A DNA stretch of 60,429 nucleotides, from NCBI GenBank assembly GCA_018001935.1, contig JAGNHB010000035.1, positions 1 through 60,429 on the forward strand, in the 5' to 3' direction. The notes below the pieces were generated by a model, which was not told the origin of the DNA, ran no database searches, and was given only the letters and a program-made list of their open reading frames with translations. The stretch is from Acidobacteriota bacterium (GTDB lineage Bacteria; Acidobacteriota; JAAYUB01). Position 1 is the first letter of the stretch, and each line of letters begins with the position of its first letter. The position numbers and the translations under genes are program-made. This document shows positions 24,377-35,700 of this stretch, in pieces.

Positions 24377-25355
24377 GAGCAAAGGCCAGGGGCCGGCACT
24401 GAGCCGTCCCGAGAAGAGACCGGCAGCCCCGCCTTGCGGGTGCGGCCGACAACCCCTTATGACCCCGCAAAACGTCGCGAAAGGGAGATTTCCCGCGAAT
24501 AAAACGAATTGGCGCGTATTTATAACACGAGTAATATCTATCAGTTTTTGATTTCTGATTCGCGTTCATTCGCGTGATTCGCGGGCAAAAAAGACTTTTT
24601 GCGGGGGCGTCACCCCTGAAAAAAGTTCGAAAAAAACTTCGGAAATCTCCCGGCGAAAACGTTGTTAAGGGTGAAGGCCGACGATCACGTCAAACGGAGG
24701 CGCCCCATGCAGCAGCCCGGACCGACCGCCCGCTTCTACCGGAAACGGCTCCCGCACTGGGAAGTGGAAAACGGGACCTACTTCGTGACCGTCGGCCTGT
24801 TCGGCGCCCTGCCGCCGCAGATCGCGGCCGGCATCCGCCGCATCGCCGGGAAGGCCGCCGGAGGCGGCGACGCCGGCCTGCGGAAGTCAAGGGCCGGCTT
24901 CCTGGCCATGGAGAACTGGCTCCACCGCTTCGAGGGCCGCCGGGACCTCGAGAACCCGCGGGTCGCTTCGGAGGTCGAGGCGTTCATCCGGGAGAATTCC
25001 GCGAACGGCTTCTGGGAGATGCACGCCTGGGTCCTGATGCCCAACCACGCGCACCTGCTCTTCACCCCGACACCGGCCTGCATCGGGGCGTGCCCGGGCG
25101 ACCGGGGGACCCTGGAGTGGCTGATGAGCACCTTCAAGCGCGTTACGGCCCGCCGGGTGAACCGTTCTCGCGGGACGAGGGGGATGCGGTTCTGGCAGCG
25201 GGAGTGGTTCGACCACTGGGTGCGGTGCCCGGCGGAGTTCGAACGCATCGTGGCGTACATCCGACTGAACCCGGTCAGGGCATGCCTGGCGAGTGACGCT
25301 CACCCCTGGCCCCACCTGTGGGTTGCAAATCCCTGAAATCTGAACGCGCAAAGTT
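24343..25355 (+). mobile_element. RAYT module, copy 2
   Basis: Second copy of the ~1 kb module at 22859. By eye, five substitutions and one inserted A fall in the first ~260 bases, and none in the remaining ~750 bases, which include the whole transposase gene. Confidence 0.8.
24707..25336 (+). CDS. REP-associated tyrosine transposase, copy 2
   Basis: Identical over all 209 residues to the copy at 23222-23851, including the HUH motif (His114, His116) and Tyr184. The alternative-frame translations across the gene are identical too, so the DNA is probably identical. The same GGAGG and ATG are used. The presence of two intact copies argues for recent duplication or gene conversion. It is flanked by REP blocks 2 and 3. 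Confidence 0.92.
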   Translation: MQQPGPTARFYRKRLPHWEVENGTYFVTVGLFGALPPQIAAGIRRIAGKAAGGGDAGLRKSRAGFLAMENWLHRFEGRRDLENPRVASEVEAFIRENSANGFWEMHAWVLMPNHAHLLFTPTPACIGACPGDRGTLEWLMSTFKRVTARRVNRSRGTRGMRFWQREWFDHWVRCPAEFERIVAYIRLNPVRACLASDAHPWPHLWVANP

Positions 25356-26180
25356 TGCACGCCCGACGTTCGCACGCGCCGTCCCGGCGCGGGTGCAAGG
25401 GTACAGGAAGAGGCCAGGGGCGAAGCCGCCTGCCCCCTTCTTCGGGGCCTCCAGCTACCCCGTGGTCCGCGTCGAGACGACGCGTACGAACCCGCGACGT
25501 TCGCACGCGCCGTCCCGGCGCGGGTGCAAGGGTACAGGAAGAGGCCAGGGGCGAAGCCGCCTGCCCCCTTCTTCGGGGCCTCCAGCTACCCCGTGGTCCG
25601 CGTCGGGACGACGCGTACGAACCCGCGACGTTTGCACGCGCCGTCCCGGCGCGGGTGCAAGGGTTCAGGAAGAGGCCAGGGGCGAAGCCGCCTGTCCCCT
25701 TCTTCGGGGCCTCCGGCTAGCTCGCTGTCCGCGTCGAGACGACGCGTACGAACCTGCGACGTTTGCACGCGCCGTCCCGGCGCGGGTGCAAGGGCTCAGA
25801 AAGAGTGAGGGGCGAAGCCGCCAGCCCCCTTCTTCACGGCCTCCAGCTACCCCGTGGTCCGCGTCGGGACGACGCGTACGAACCTGCAACGTTCGCACGC
25901 GCCGTCCCGGCGCGGGTGCAAGGGTTCAGGAAGGGGCCAGGGGCGAAGCCGCCTGTCCCCTTCTTCGGGGCCTCTGGTTACCTCGCTGTCCGCGTCGAGA
26001 CGACGCGTACGAACCCGCGACGTTTGCACGCGCCGTCCCGGCGCGGGTGCAAGGGTTCAGGAAGGGGCCAGGGGCGAAGCCGCCAGTCCCATTCTTCGGG
26101 GCCTCTGGTTACCTCGCTGTCCGCGTCGGGACGACGCGTACGAACGTCTGGTGTCCGCGTCGGGACGGCGCGTACGAACG
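25352..26180 (+). repeat. REP-like array, block 3 (six units)
   Basis: Six head-to-tail units with landmarks at about 25381, 25512, 25643, 25774, 25904 and 26035, giving a 130-131-base period. Each unit contains three potential hairpins. The block ends in two short GTCCGCGTCGGGACG palindromes. It is the largest block and fills most of the gene-free gap 25337-26786. Confidence 0.88.
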
Positions 26181-26215
26181 GGGGGCATTTTTTACATGAC
26201 CGTCCATTTTAGCCC

Positions 26216-26245
26216 TTGAAATTTTCCCTTTTCGTCTTTTATACT
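26216..26245 (+). promoter_or_regulatory. Candidate promoter upstream of giant gene
   Basis: TTGAAA (26216-26221) and TATACT (26240-26245) with an 18-base spacer, in a locally AT-rich patch just after REP block 3. The next supported start codon is 541 bases downstream, with REP block 4 in between. 26246-26490 holds nothing else I can name. Confidence 0.55.
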
Positions 26246-26489
26246 GGCGCCCCGCGACGGAAAAGCGCGGTTTGACAAGGGAAAAAGGAGGGGGAGACGG
26301 GGCCAGGGCCCCGCGCAGGCTCACCGCAGGAATCCCCCCAGGTTATATCCGGGTTGTGAACGGCCAGGGTGGCGACGAAGCCGCTGTCCCGGCGGCTTCC
26401 CCGCGCCCGGGACCCCCCTTCGCGGGCGGTTCCGGAACGGGCGGGCTCCCCGGCCGCGGCCCAGGTTCGTCGCCGGGGCCTCGGCGGGG

Positions 26490-26760
26490 CCGCGTGGTCC
26501 GCGCCGGGACGGCGCGTACGGACCCGCGACGTTCGCACGCGCCGTCCCGGCGCGGGTGCAAGGGCTCGGGAAGGGGCGAGGGGCGAAGCCGCCAGCCCAC
26601 TTCTTCGGGGCCTCTGGTTACCTCGCTGTCCGCGTCGGGACGACGCGTACGAACTGGTGTCCGCGCCGGGACGGCGCGTACGAACGCTTGGTGTCCGCGT
26701 CGGGACGACGCGTACGAACCGGGGATCCGCGTCGGGACGGCGCGGACGAACGGCGGACAC
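26490..26760 (+). repeat. REP-like array, block 4
   Basis: One full unit (CGCGCCGTCCCGGCGCGGGT near 26537) plus four or five short GTCCGCGTCGGGACG-type palindromes, ending 27 bases before the start of the giant gene. Reading frames run through it but carry no domain. Confidence 0.8.
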
Positions 26761-26786
26761 CCTTTACCCCGAAACGGAGCATGCCC

Positions 26787-29700
26787 ATGGACCGGAACCG
26801 ACAGCAGACGCACCCCATCCCGTGTGAAGGCGGGCCCGCGCCGCGGGGAAACCGTGAAGACGCTGTCGTGGAACACCCCCGCCGGGTCTCCTTCGTTCCG
26901 CCCGCCCCCCCCCTCCCCCTGCCGGCCCCCTCCGCCCTCCCCCCGCCGGCCCCCCGTTCTGCGGCCCGGACCTCCGGCCTTTCCCGCGCCCTCCGCGGCC
27001 TTTTGGCTTTCGCGCTGCTTCCCGGTTTCCTCGGCGCCCCCGTCCCCGCCCAGGACGCCAACCCCGGCGCCGTCAAGCGCTACGAGGTGGCGGTCACCGC
27101 CTTCAAGCTGACGGTGACCCCCGTTTCCGCCCGCGTTCCGCTCAACGTCCCCGTGCGCCTGCGGACGGCCCTCGCCTTCAGCAACCCCGACGCCCCCTGG
27201 GCCGCGGGCCTGGCGGCCTACGCCCGGGCCAACTTCCGGGTCAAGGGCACCCTCTACGGCCCGGGCGGCGTGGTGGCCGAACTGACGGACCCGGACACCT
27301 CCGACGGCGAGGAGAAGGTGTACGCCCCGGGCGACGAACTCGTCCTGGGGCCGGCGTGGTTCCCCGTGGCCGGCGCCTACGAACTGCGCGACCTGCGCCT
27401 CGTCTGCGCCGCCACCGGGAAGACCTACCTCTACGCCGAGCCCCACCGCGTCCGGATCGACGCGGGCGGCGACCTCTTCGTCTGGAGCGTCACCGCCGAC
27501 CCCATGACGTGGCAGGAAATGGAGGATGCCGGCATCACGGGCGACCCGGGCGCCTGGACCGGCTACAACTTCACCGTGGGGATCGAGGTCTCCTCCTCCC
27601 TGGTGGAGTTCACCTTCCCGGTGGTGGGGGTCCCCTCCACCCTTCCCGTGGGCGGGGTGAGCCTCCCGGGCCAGCCCGTGGCGGGCGGGACCTACCACGA
27701 CACCATCGCGCCGGTGGAGATCGAGCTTCCCGACGTCTCCCTCCCCCGGCTCCCCGCGACGGAGGTCCGCATCCCGGGCCTCATCATCATCCCGGGGAAC
27801 ATCGGTTTCCTCCAGCAGCACTTCCAGGTGGTCCTGGTGCTCTGCAACGCCCTCCCGCCCGACGCGGGCTACTTCCTGGCGGACCTGACGGCCACGGCGG
27901 GGATCCCCGACACCGACGGGCCCCTGGTCCCCGTCCCCGCGGACAGCCAGACCCAGCCGCTCCGGGCGGCCGACGGCGGCGCCCTCGTCGGCCCCGGCGC
28001 CAGCGCCTCGGCCCAGTGGGTGGTGAGCGGCGCGCAGTGCGGCTACCACGAGTTCCCCATCGCCATCGCGGGACGCCTCCGCAACGCCTCGGGCGACCTG
28101 AACGTGGCCATCGAGGGCCAGGCCCTGGCGGGCGTGGCGGTGCGGCCCAACCCGAAGTTCTCCCTGGCCTTCACCCACCCGGACCGGGTGGAGCGCGGGA
28201 CGGAGTACGACGTGGCCGTGCAGGTCACCAACGTTTCGACGACCACCGATGCAAACGGCTTCCAGTTGAACCTGGGCCCGGAGGCCCTGAGCGGGGTGGA
28301 ACTTCGACGGGTCGTTTCGACGGACACGACCGACCCGGTGGATTGCGACGCCGCTCTGGGGTGTGACCCGTTCAGTGCCCCGGTGTCCGTCGAGACCTTG
28401 GGAAAGGGTCACTCCTTCCTCGTGGTCTACCGTTTTCGCTCCCTGGTCTCCGGTTTCGTCACCGCGGCGGGCGGGACGGTCGAGGGAGACACCCACCTCT
28501 CCGTCGGCCTCCGCTTCGGCGTCTCCGCCGACGGCAACCCACTAAACCCCGACACCCTGGTCCTGCCCCGCTCCGCCTCCCGCCTCGGCGAGCCGTTCTA
28601 CGGGGCCTTCCTCCGCTTCCTGGGCGTGTGCCACTCCCTGGCGCGCTGCCCCGCCAACGTGGAGATGACCGCGGGGCTGTCGCCGGTGGACGGCGCCTCC
28701 GTCCGCGCCCTGGCCCTGGCCGCCGCCGAGGCGGGGCTGGCCGTCCCGCTGAACGCGGCCCCGGCGGACGTGCCGGCCGGGGTCCGGGCCCGCCTGGCGG
28801 CGGACCTCCTGGCGACGGCCGGGCGGGACGCCGGCGTGCGGGCGGCCCTCGCCGCGACGCCGGCCGGCTCGGCTTTCCGTGAAGCGCTGAGCGCGTACCT
28901 CGGCGGCGGGGCCCTCGGCCGCCACGACCTCGCCGTCCGCCTGGTTTCCGAAGCCGGGAGCGACGCGGGCTTCCTCCTGGTGGAGACCACCCTGGCGAGC
29001 GCCGCCACCGGGGGGCCCACGCTCACCCTCACGGCCGTTGACGGGCCCCTGCACTGGGTCCACCGCGACGCGGACGCCCCGGCGGACGCCCGCTTCGGCC
29101 CCGGGGGCGCCGACGGGCACTTCCGGGTCTGGGCCCCGGCCGACGGGGCCTACGCCGCCCGCGAGTACGCACTGAACCTGGGCGCCGGCCAGGCCGCCCG
29201 CGTTTGTGCCCTCTCCGGCGCCGTCCGCGTGGAGTCGGGTGGCGCGCTCTCCCCCGAACTGTCCGGCGCCGCGGTCGGGCGCGAGGCCTTCGTCCCCTTC
29301 GGCCTCGTCCGCCTGGTGAAGGCCACCCCCGACCTGGTCCGGGGGGCCGACCTCTACGGCCGCACCGTCTTCGCCCTCTTCAACCGGCGGGTGCGCCTCC
29401 CCGCGGAAGGGGCCGCGGCGCTTTTCACGTGCCCGGACAACGAGGTCCTCCTGGCCCTGCCGCTCCAGTCGGGGCGCCTGGTGGGCCTGGCGTTCAACCG
29501 CCCCGTGGGGAGACCGTCCCCCGCCTCGCCGGTCCTCACCCTCAGCTCCGGCCCCCTGGACTCCCATGACGGCGGCCGCTGCACCCTCGCCGCGGAGGAG
29601 ATCCTGATCGACGACCCCGCCTCCGGCTTCGAGCGGGGCGCGCGGATCGTCACGGGCCGGGTGCTCTACCCCGGCGGGCGCGCCGTGGCCCGCCCCGTGG

Positions 29701-32700
29701 TGGAACTCTGGGCCCGCCACCGGGGCGCGGGGACCTGGCAGGACCTCCGTCTCAGCCGGGTCTCGGGCGCCGAGACGGGGACCTTCGCCTTCCCTTTCAT
29801 CTACGACAACCCCGGCGGGAACCACCTCCGGGTGTCGGACCCCGTGTCCGGGGCGCGGCGCCGGTGGCCCCTGCGGATCACGGTGGCCGGCGAGGAGATC
29901 AACCCGGTCATCGTCCTCGAGGGGAGCGGGACCGTCACGGGCGGCGTGCTCACCGAGTCGGGCGCACCGGTCCCCGGCCTCCTGGCGGTGATCCTGGCGT
30001 GTCGCGGCGACGGCCGGCAGCTGGCCGCCACCCTCGACAACGGCGGCCGCTTCGTGGCCGAAAACGTCCCCGTGGGCGACGTGGACCTCACCGCCTACCT
30101 TCCCGACGGCACCCGCGTGCAGGGGTACGCCTGCGTGCGCTTCCCCGGCGACACGGCGGACGTGGTCCTGGTGGTGGGCGGCGCCCGGGTTTTCGGCCGG
30201 GTCGTGGAGACGGCGGGCGGCCCGGCGGCTCCTCTGGCGGCCTGCCCGGTCCAGCTCGCTTCCGTGACGGGGGCCTGGCGCTCCACCCTGACCGACGGCG
30301 ACGGGAACTTCGCTTTCGAGCGCGTCCCCCAGGGCCGTTTCACCCTCCGGGCGATTCACCCCGCCTCCCCCCGGACGGTCCGGCAGGAGGTCGACTGGCC
30401 GAACCCGGTGCCGTCAGAAGGGATCCGGGTCACCCTGCCCCCCTTCACCGCCGGCGTGACGCTCCAGGGGCGGGTGAGCGGCGCCCGGCCCGGCGAGGAA
30501 AACGGCGTCCCCGGCGTGTCGGTCCAGCTGAGCTGCCTGGGGGAGGCGGCCGCCCCCGCCTTCTTCACCACCACCGGCGGCGACGGCGCCTTTTCCTTCG
30601 CGGACGTCTCGCCCGGGTGGTGCCAGGCCTCGGCCTTCGACCCCGTGACCCGGCGCTCGGCCACGGTCCGCTTCGAGGTGGCGACCGTCGACACCCAGGC
30701 CCCTCCCCTCGTCCTCCCGGCGCTGGTGACCCTGGCCGGCCAGGTCTTCCACCCCGGCGGCGCCGCCGCTGCCGGGGCCCGGGTGAGCGCCGGCGGCCTG
30801 GCGGCCGTCACCGACGACCAGGGGCGTTTCGCCTTCGAACTCCCCGCCGGCGGCTACGCCTGCCACGCCGTCAAGGGGGAGGAGATGGAGACGGTGAACC
30901 TCCTGGCGCCCGCCGCCGAGGCCCGGGTGGTGCTTCGCGGGCAGCGGACCGTCTCCGGGCAGGTCCGTCTCTATACGGGCCTGAACGGCGACGGGGAACC
31001 GGAATACCAGGTCGTCTCCACCGTGGTGAAGCTCTCCGCCCTCGAGCTGGACCCGGGCGGCGGCCCCGGCGGCGGCTTCGTCTTCAACCCCGTGGAGGGG
31101 CTCGCGTCCGTCATGAGCGGCGCCGACGGGACCTTCGCCTTCACCGGCGTCTGGGACGGCCCCTTCGCCGTCTCCGCGGGCGGCGGGGCCCTCTACCCCG
31201 CGGGCCGCGTCGACGGCGTCCTGCGCGGCGCGGACGCGACGGGCCTCGACCTCGTGCTCGACGGCACGGCGTCCCCGTCGGCCCTCACCGGCCGGCTCTT
31301 CCTGCCGGACGGCGTCACCCCCGCCCGGCCGGGCGTCCCGGTCACCCTCACGGGCCGCGGCGTCTCCCGCGAGGTCCGCACCGGCGACGGCGGGGCCTTC
31401 GGGTTTTCCGGTTTCCTCCAGGCCGACCGTTACGAACTGGAGGCGTTCGACGCCTACACCGGCGGCCGGGCCTGGCAGGAGATCGTCCTGCCGCCGTCGA
31501 GTGTCCCGGTCACCCTCGACCTGCGCCTCCTCGGGCGGAACACCCTGGAGCTCCGCCCCGTCGACGGCCTGGGCGCGCCCGTGCCGGACGCCGAGGTGAC
31601 GGTGACCCGGGTGGGGAAGCCCGCCGGGGGCCGGGAGGCGGACTCCCCCTGGGCCAGCGACTACGAGGGCCCCGCGGAAGGCGCCTGCTACCGCTTCGAG
31701 GGGCTCCTCGAGGGGTCGTGGTCCGTCCGGGCCCGGATGGTCCGGGAGGGGACGGCCCTGCACGCCGCCGGCGGCCTGACGATGACGGGCGACGGCGCCG
31801 TTTTCCAGCTCCCGCTGGTCTTTACGCGGACCGTGGTGCTCAGGGGTTGCGTGAGCGCCGAGGAAGACAACGTCGTCACGCCGGTCCCCAACGTCGAGGT
31901 GACGCTTCTGGACGGGCAGGGCGAGGTCGTGGCGGTGGCCCTCACCGGCGACGCCCCGTCGAACCTCGGGGAGTACTTCATCCCCGCCGCGCCCGTGGGC
32001 CCCGGCCGCCTGGAGGCGAGGGACTACGCCTCGGGACGGCGGGCCGCCCTCGACGTCACGATCTCCGGCGACGACCCGGAAGAGACGGTGAACCTGGAAC
32101 TTCAGGACCTCGGCAGCGTAGAGGGCCTGGTCACCAACGACCCGGCGCCGCACGACTGCGAAAACGACACCGATGCCGAGATGGCCGGCGCGCCGGTCAC
32201 CCTGACGGTCCGGACGGCGCCGGGCTCCCCCTGGCCCTCCAAGACCGTCACGTCCCGGACGGATGCCGACGGGCGCTTCCACTTTGACGGGATTCCCGCC
32301 GGGCAGGTCACCATCCGCGCCGAGGGGACGTCCGGTTTCGCCGGCGAGGCTTCCGGCGAACTCCTGGCTGTGGGGGACCTGTGCCTGGTGGTGTCCCTCC
32401 AGCCCACCCACCCCCTGGCGTGCGCGGTCACCCGCGCCGACGGCGACCCCGCGCCCTACGCCCGGGTCCGGCTGTCGAAGGCCGGCCTGGCCCCGCGGAC
32501 CCTCACCGCCGACGAGACCGGCGCGGCCTCCTTCTCCGGCGTCCTGGACGGCGGCGGCTACACCGTGGAGGCCTGGACCGGCTCCGGCGCCGACAAGGTC
32601 AGCCAGGTTGTCGACGTCCCCCACCCCGGCGTGCTCGCCCTCCAGCTGCTGGGCACGGGCTCCGTCGCGGGCGTCTGCCGGGATTCGGAAGGCGCCCCCC

Positions 32701-35700
32701 TGCCCGGGTTCCCCCTGAACGTCTCCGTCGCCCTGGACGGCGGCGGTGCCCGGACGCTGCCGACGGTCTACACCGACGCTCAGGGGAACTTCTGCCTGCC
32801 CGAGCTGCCCTTCGGGCAGGTCGCCCTGCGCCTGCACGACGCCTCCACCGGCCTGCGCGGGACCCGCGAGCTCACCCTGGACGCCGCCGATCCCGCCCTC
32901 ACCGGCGTGGTAGTTCAGCTCGAGCCCTGCTACCGGCTGATAGGCCGGGTCCGCACGGAAGACGGGTCACAGCCCGTTGCCGGTGCGGCGGTCTGCTTCA
33001 CCGTCGACCGAGGAATGGGGGAGATCCTCGTCCGCGACACCTCCAGCTTCCCCTCCGGGGACTTTGTTCTCGATCGTCTCCCCCGGGCCGCGGGGACCCT
33101 TTCCGTGAACAGCGGCGGGTGCCGGCGGCTACTGGCGGTGCAGCCCCCGGCGGAGGGCGAGCCGGCGAAGGACCTGGGCGATCTCTGGCTCGACTGCACC
33201 CAGCCGTCGATCAAAAACCACTTCTACGTCTCCGGCGGCTGCCCGGCGGGCGGCTGCCCCGAAAACGCCGTCCTGCCCGGGGCCAACGTCGAGATCACCT
33301 TCACCGAGTCCATGGACGCGGCCTGGGCCCAGGCGAACCCGCCGGCGGCCGTGCTGAGCCTCGGCGGGGCGAACGTCCCCGCCGCCCTCACCCTGTCGGC
33401 GGACGGCAAGACGCTGACCCTCGACCCGGACGCCCCCCTGCTTTCGAACGCGCACTACGTCTGGACCGTCAACGCCGCCTTCCCCGACCTCAACGGCCAC
33501 CCCCTGCTGGGGGCGACCTCCGGGGCCTTCGACACCGCGACGGCCCTGGCCGTCGTCTCCACCTCGCCCGCGAACGACGCCGAAGTGGTCGGGAATCTCG
33601 ATGGCCCCGTGGACGTCACCGTGAACTTCACCTCCTCCCTTCCCCCCGACCCCGGGGAGATGACCATCAACGGGACCGCGTACCCGAACCTTCCGCCGAC
33701 GGACCTGGGGTCGGGCAACTACCGCCTGTCGGTGTCCCACCACTGCCCGCAGGACGGCCCCGTGGCCGTGTCCTGCACGCTCACCGCCGGCGGCGCGTCC
33801 ATCACCCACGATTTCCAGTTCTCCTGGGACGGCTTCGCGCCCATCGTGACCTTCTTGGTGCCGACGGCGCCCGCCTGCACCCGGAAACCGGAACTTTCCT
33901 TCAGCGCCGTTGACGCCGGTAAGGGGCTCGCAACGGGGACCCTGCGGGTCTACCTGGGCGAGGACGACCGCACGACCGAGTTCGAACTGGTCGACGGCGC
34001 CCCCGGGAACTGGGCCTGGAACTCGGTCGCGGCCGAACCCCTCAATGTCGGCACCCATACCCTCCGGGTCGTGGTCGCGGACAACGCCGGCCACCCGGCG
34101 AACGTCTCCGCCCTCTTTGACATCGACAACGCCCCGCCGGTCCTCTCGGTGACGCAGCCGGACTGGAACGCCACGATCCTGGCCGCCACCGTCGTTTTCG
34201 ACGCCACGGTCACCGATCACTGCGACCTCGACGCGGCCACCTGGACCGCCACCCTCAACGGGGAGCTCTGGCCGGGCCTGGCGCTGAACGACGGCCACCC
34301 GCACGCCGAGTTGGCCTGGAACGACCCCCTCCTGCAGGGGGAAAACCTCCTCGAACTTCACGTCTGCGATTCCGTGGGGAACTGCGGCACCGTGTCCGTC
34401 CCCTTCCAGGTCGTTCGGACGGCGCCCCTCCCCTACACCCTTCAGGACGCCAACGCCTACGACTACCGGGTGGGGCGCGACGGGACCCTGACGCTCCTGG
34501 AGTCCCTGGCCCCCGACACCCCGCCCACCGTCGCGGCTCCCGTGGTGTCCAGGGAGGGAATCGACTACGTGCTGGGCGAGTCCGACCTGGCCCAGTTGAC
34601 CCTCGACGGCCGCGAGGCCGCCGTGGCCGGCGAGCCGGCGGGCCTGGGCCTTTCGCTCCGGCGCCGCTGCTTCGTGGGCGATGCCGCCTACGCCGCCCGG
34701 GTGCTGGACGTCCTCGAGAACACGGGCGCCGCCCCGGTGACGGTGGACGTGACGGAGTCCCTCGGTCTCCCGGCCGCGCTGGGGTGGTCCGTGGTCGGAA
34801 CCTCGAGCGGCGACGCGAGCTTCGACCCCGCCGCCGACCGCTGGCTGACGGTGGACGACGCCGACGACCTCGACGACGCCCTCCGCCCGAACCTGCCCGC
34901 CCTGGGCCTGCTCACCGGCGGCGTCGCCGGGCGTGAGCCCGTCTTCACCGCCGGGCCCGGCGGCCTCACCCTCCGCTGGAACGGCGTGACCGTCCCGGCG
35001 ATGCAGGGCGGCGTCCCGGGCCGGGTCTTCCTGGCCCTGGCCCTGGCGCCCCAGCCCGAGCGCGCCGCGGCGTCCGCCGCCCTGGGTCGCCTCGACGCCC
35101 GCCCCGCCGAGTTCTTCCCCGGCCTGTCCCAGCCGTGGCATCCCCTCTGCTGGAACACCGACCTCGCCGCGGGCCCCGCCGACGCGCTCCCCGCCCTCCC
35201 GGCCCTCGCCGGCGGCGTGGCGGGCTGGGTCGCGGACGGCACGCCCGGAAGTCACCTTCTCGCCGGGTGGCGGGTCCTGATGCGCAGCGCCTCGCCCTAC
35301 TACCGCCGCGGCCGGGTCAGTTTCACCGACACGGCGGGAGCCTTCGCGTGGGCGCCCCCGGCGCGTCCCGGGCTGCCCCTGGGCGATGTCGGGTTCCTCG
35401 TCCTCTCTTCCGGCGACGGCTGCGACACCGTCTCCACCGTTCTCCCCCCGGCGGTCAACCTGACGGAGGCCCAGCCCGTGGTGTCGGGCGTCGCCCTCGC
35501 CGCCGCCGACTACGGCGCGGTGCGGGTCACCGTCCAGCTGCCCGACGGGTGGCGGGTCCCCGGGGCGCTGGTGGTCCTGGAGGAAGGTCCCTGCAGCTTC
35601 GAGGCCGTCACCGACGCCGTGGGCGAAGCCCTTCTGACGGGCATCCCGCCGGGGGCCTTCACCCTGCGGGTGGGCGGCCACGCGATCCGTCCCGTGAGCG

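Noticed and set aside
22161..26180. CRISPR array
   Set aside because: The tandem repeats are contiguous or have conserved rather than unique intervals, and no cas genes are near.
22000..26200. Many short open frames on both strands in the repeat region
   Set aside because: They arise from 54-bp, 34-bp and 131-bp repeats and repeat the same peptides in shifted frames; none has a plausible start.
26556..26786. Upstream extension of the giant gene through REP block 4
   Set aside because: Reading continues in frame, but the translation matches repeat translations seen elsewhere in the array and no ribosome-binding site supports an earlier start.
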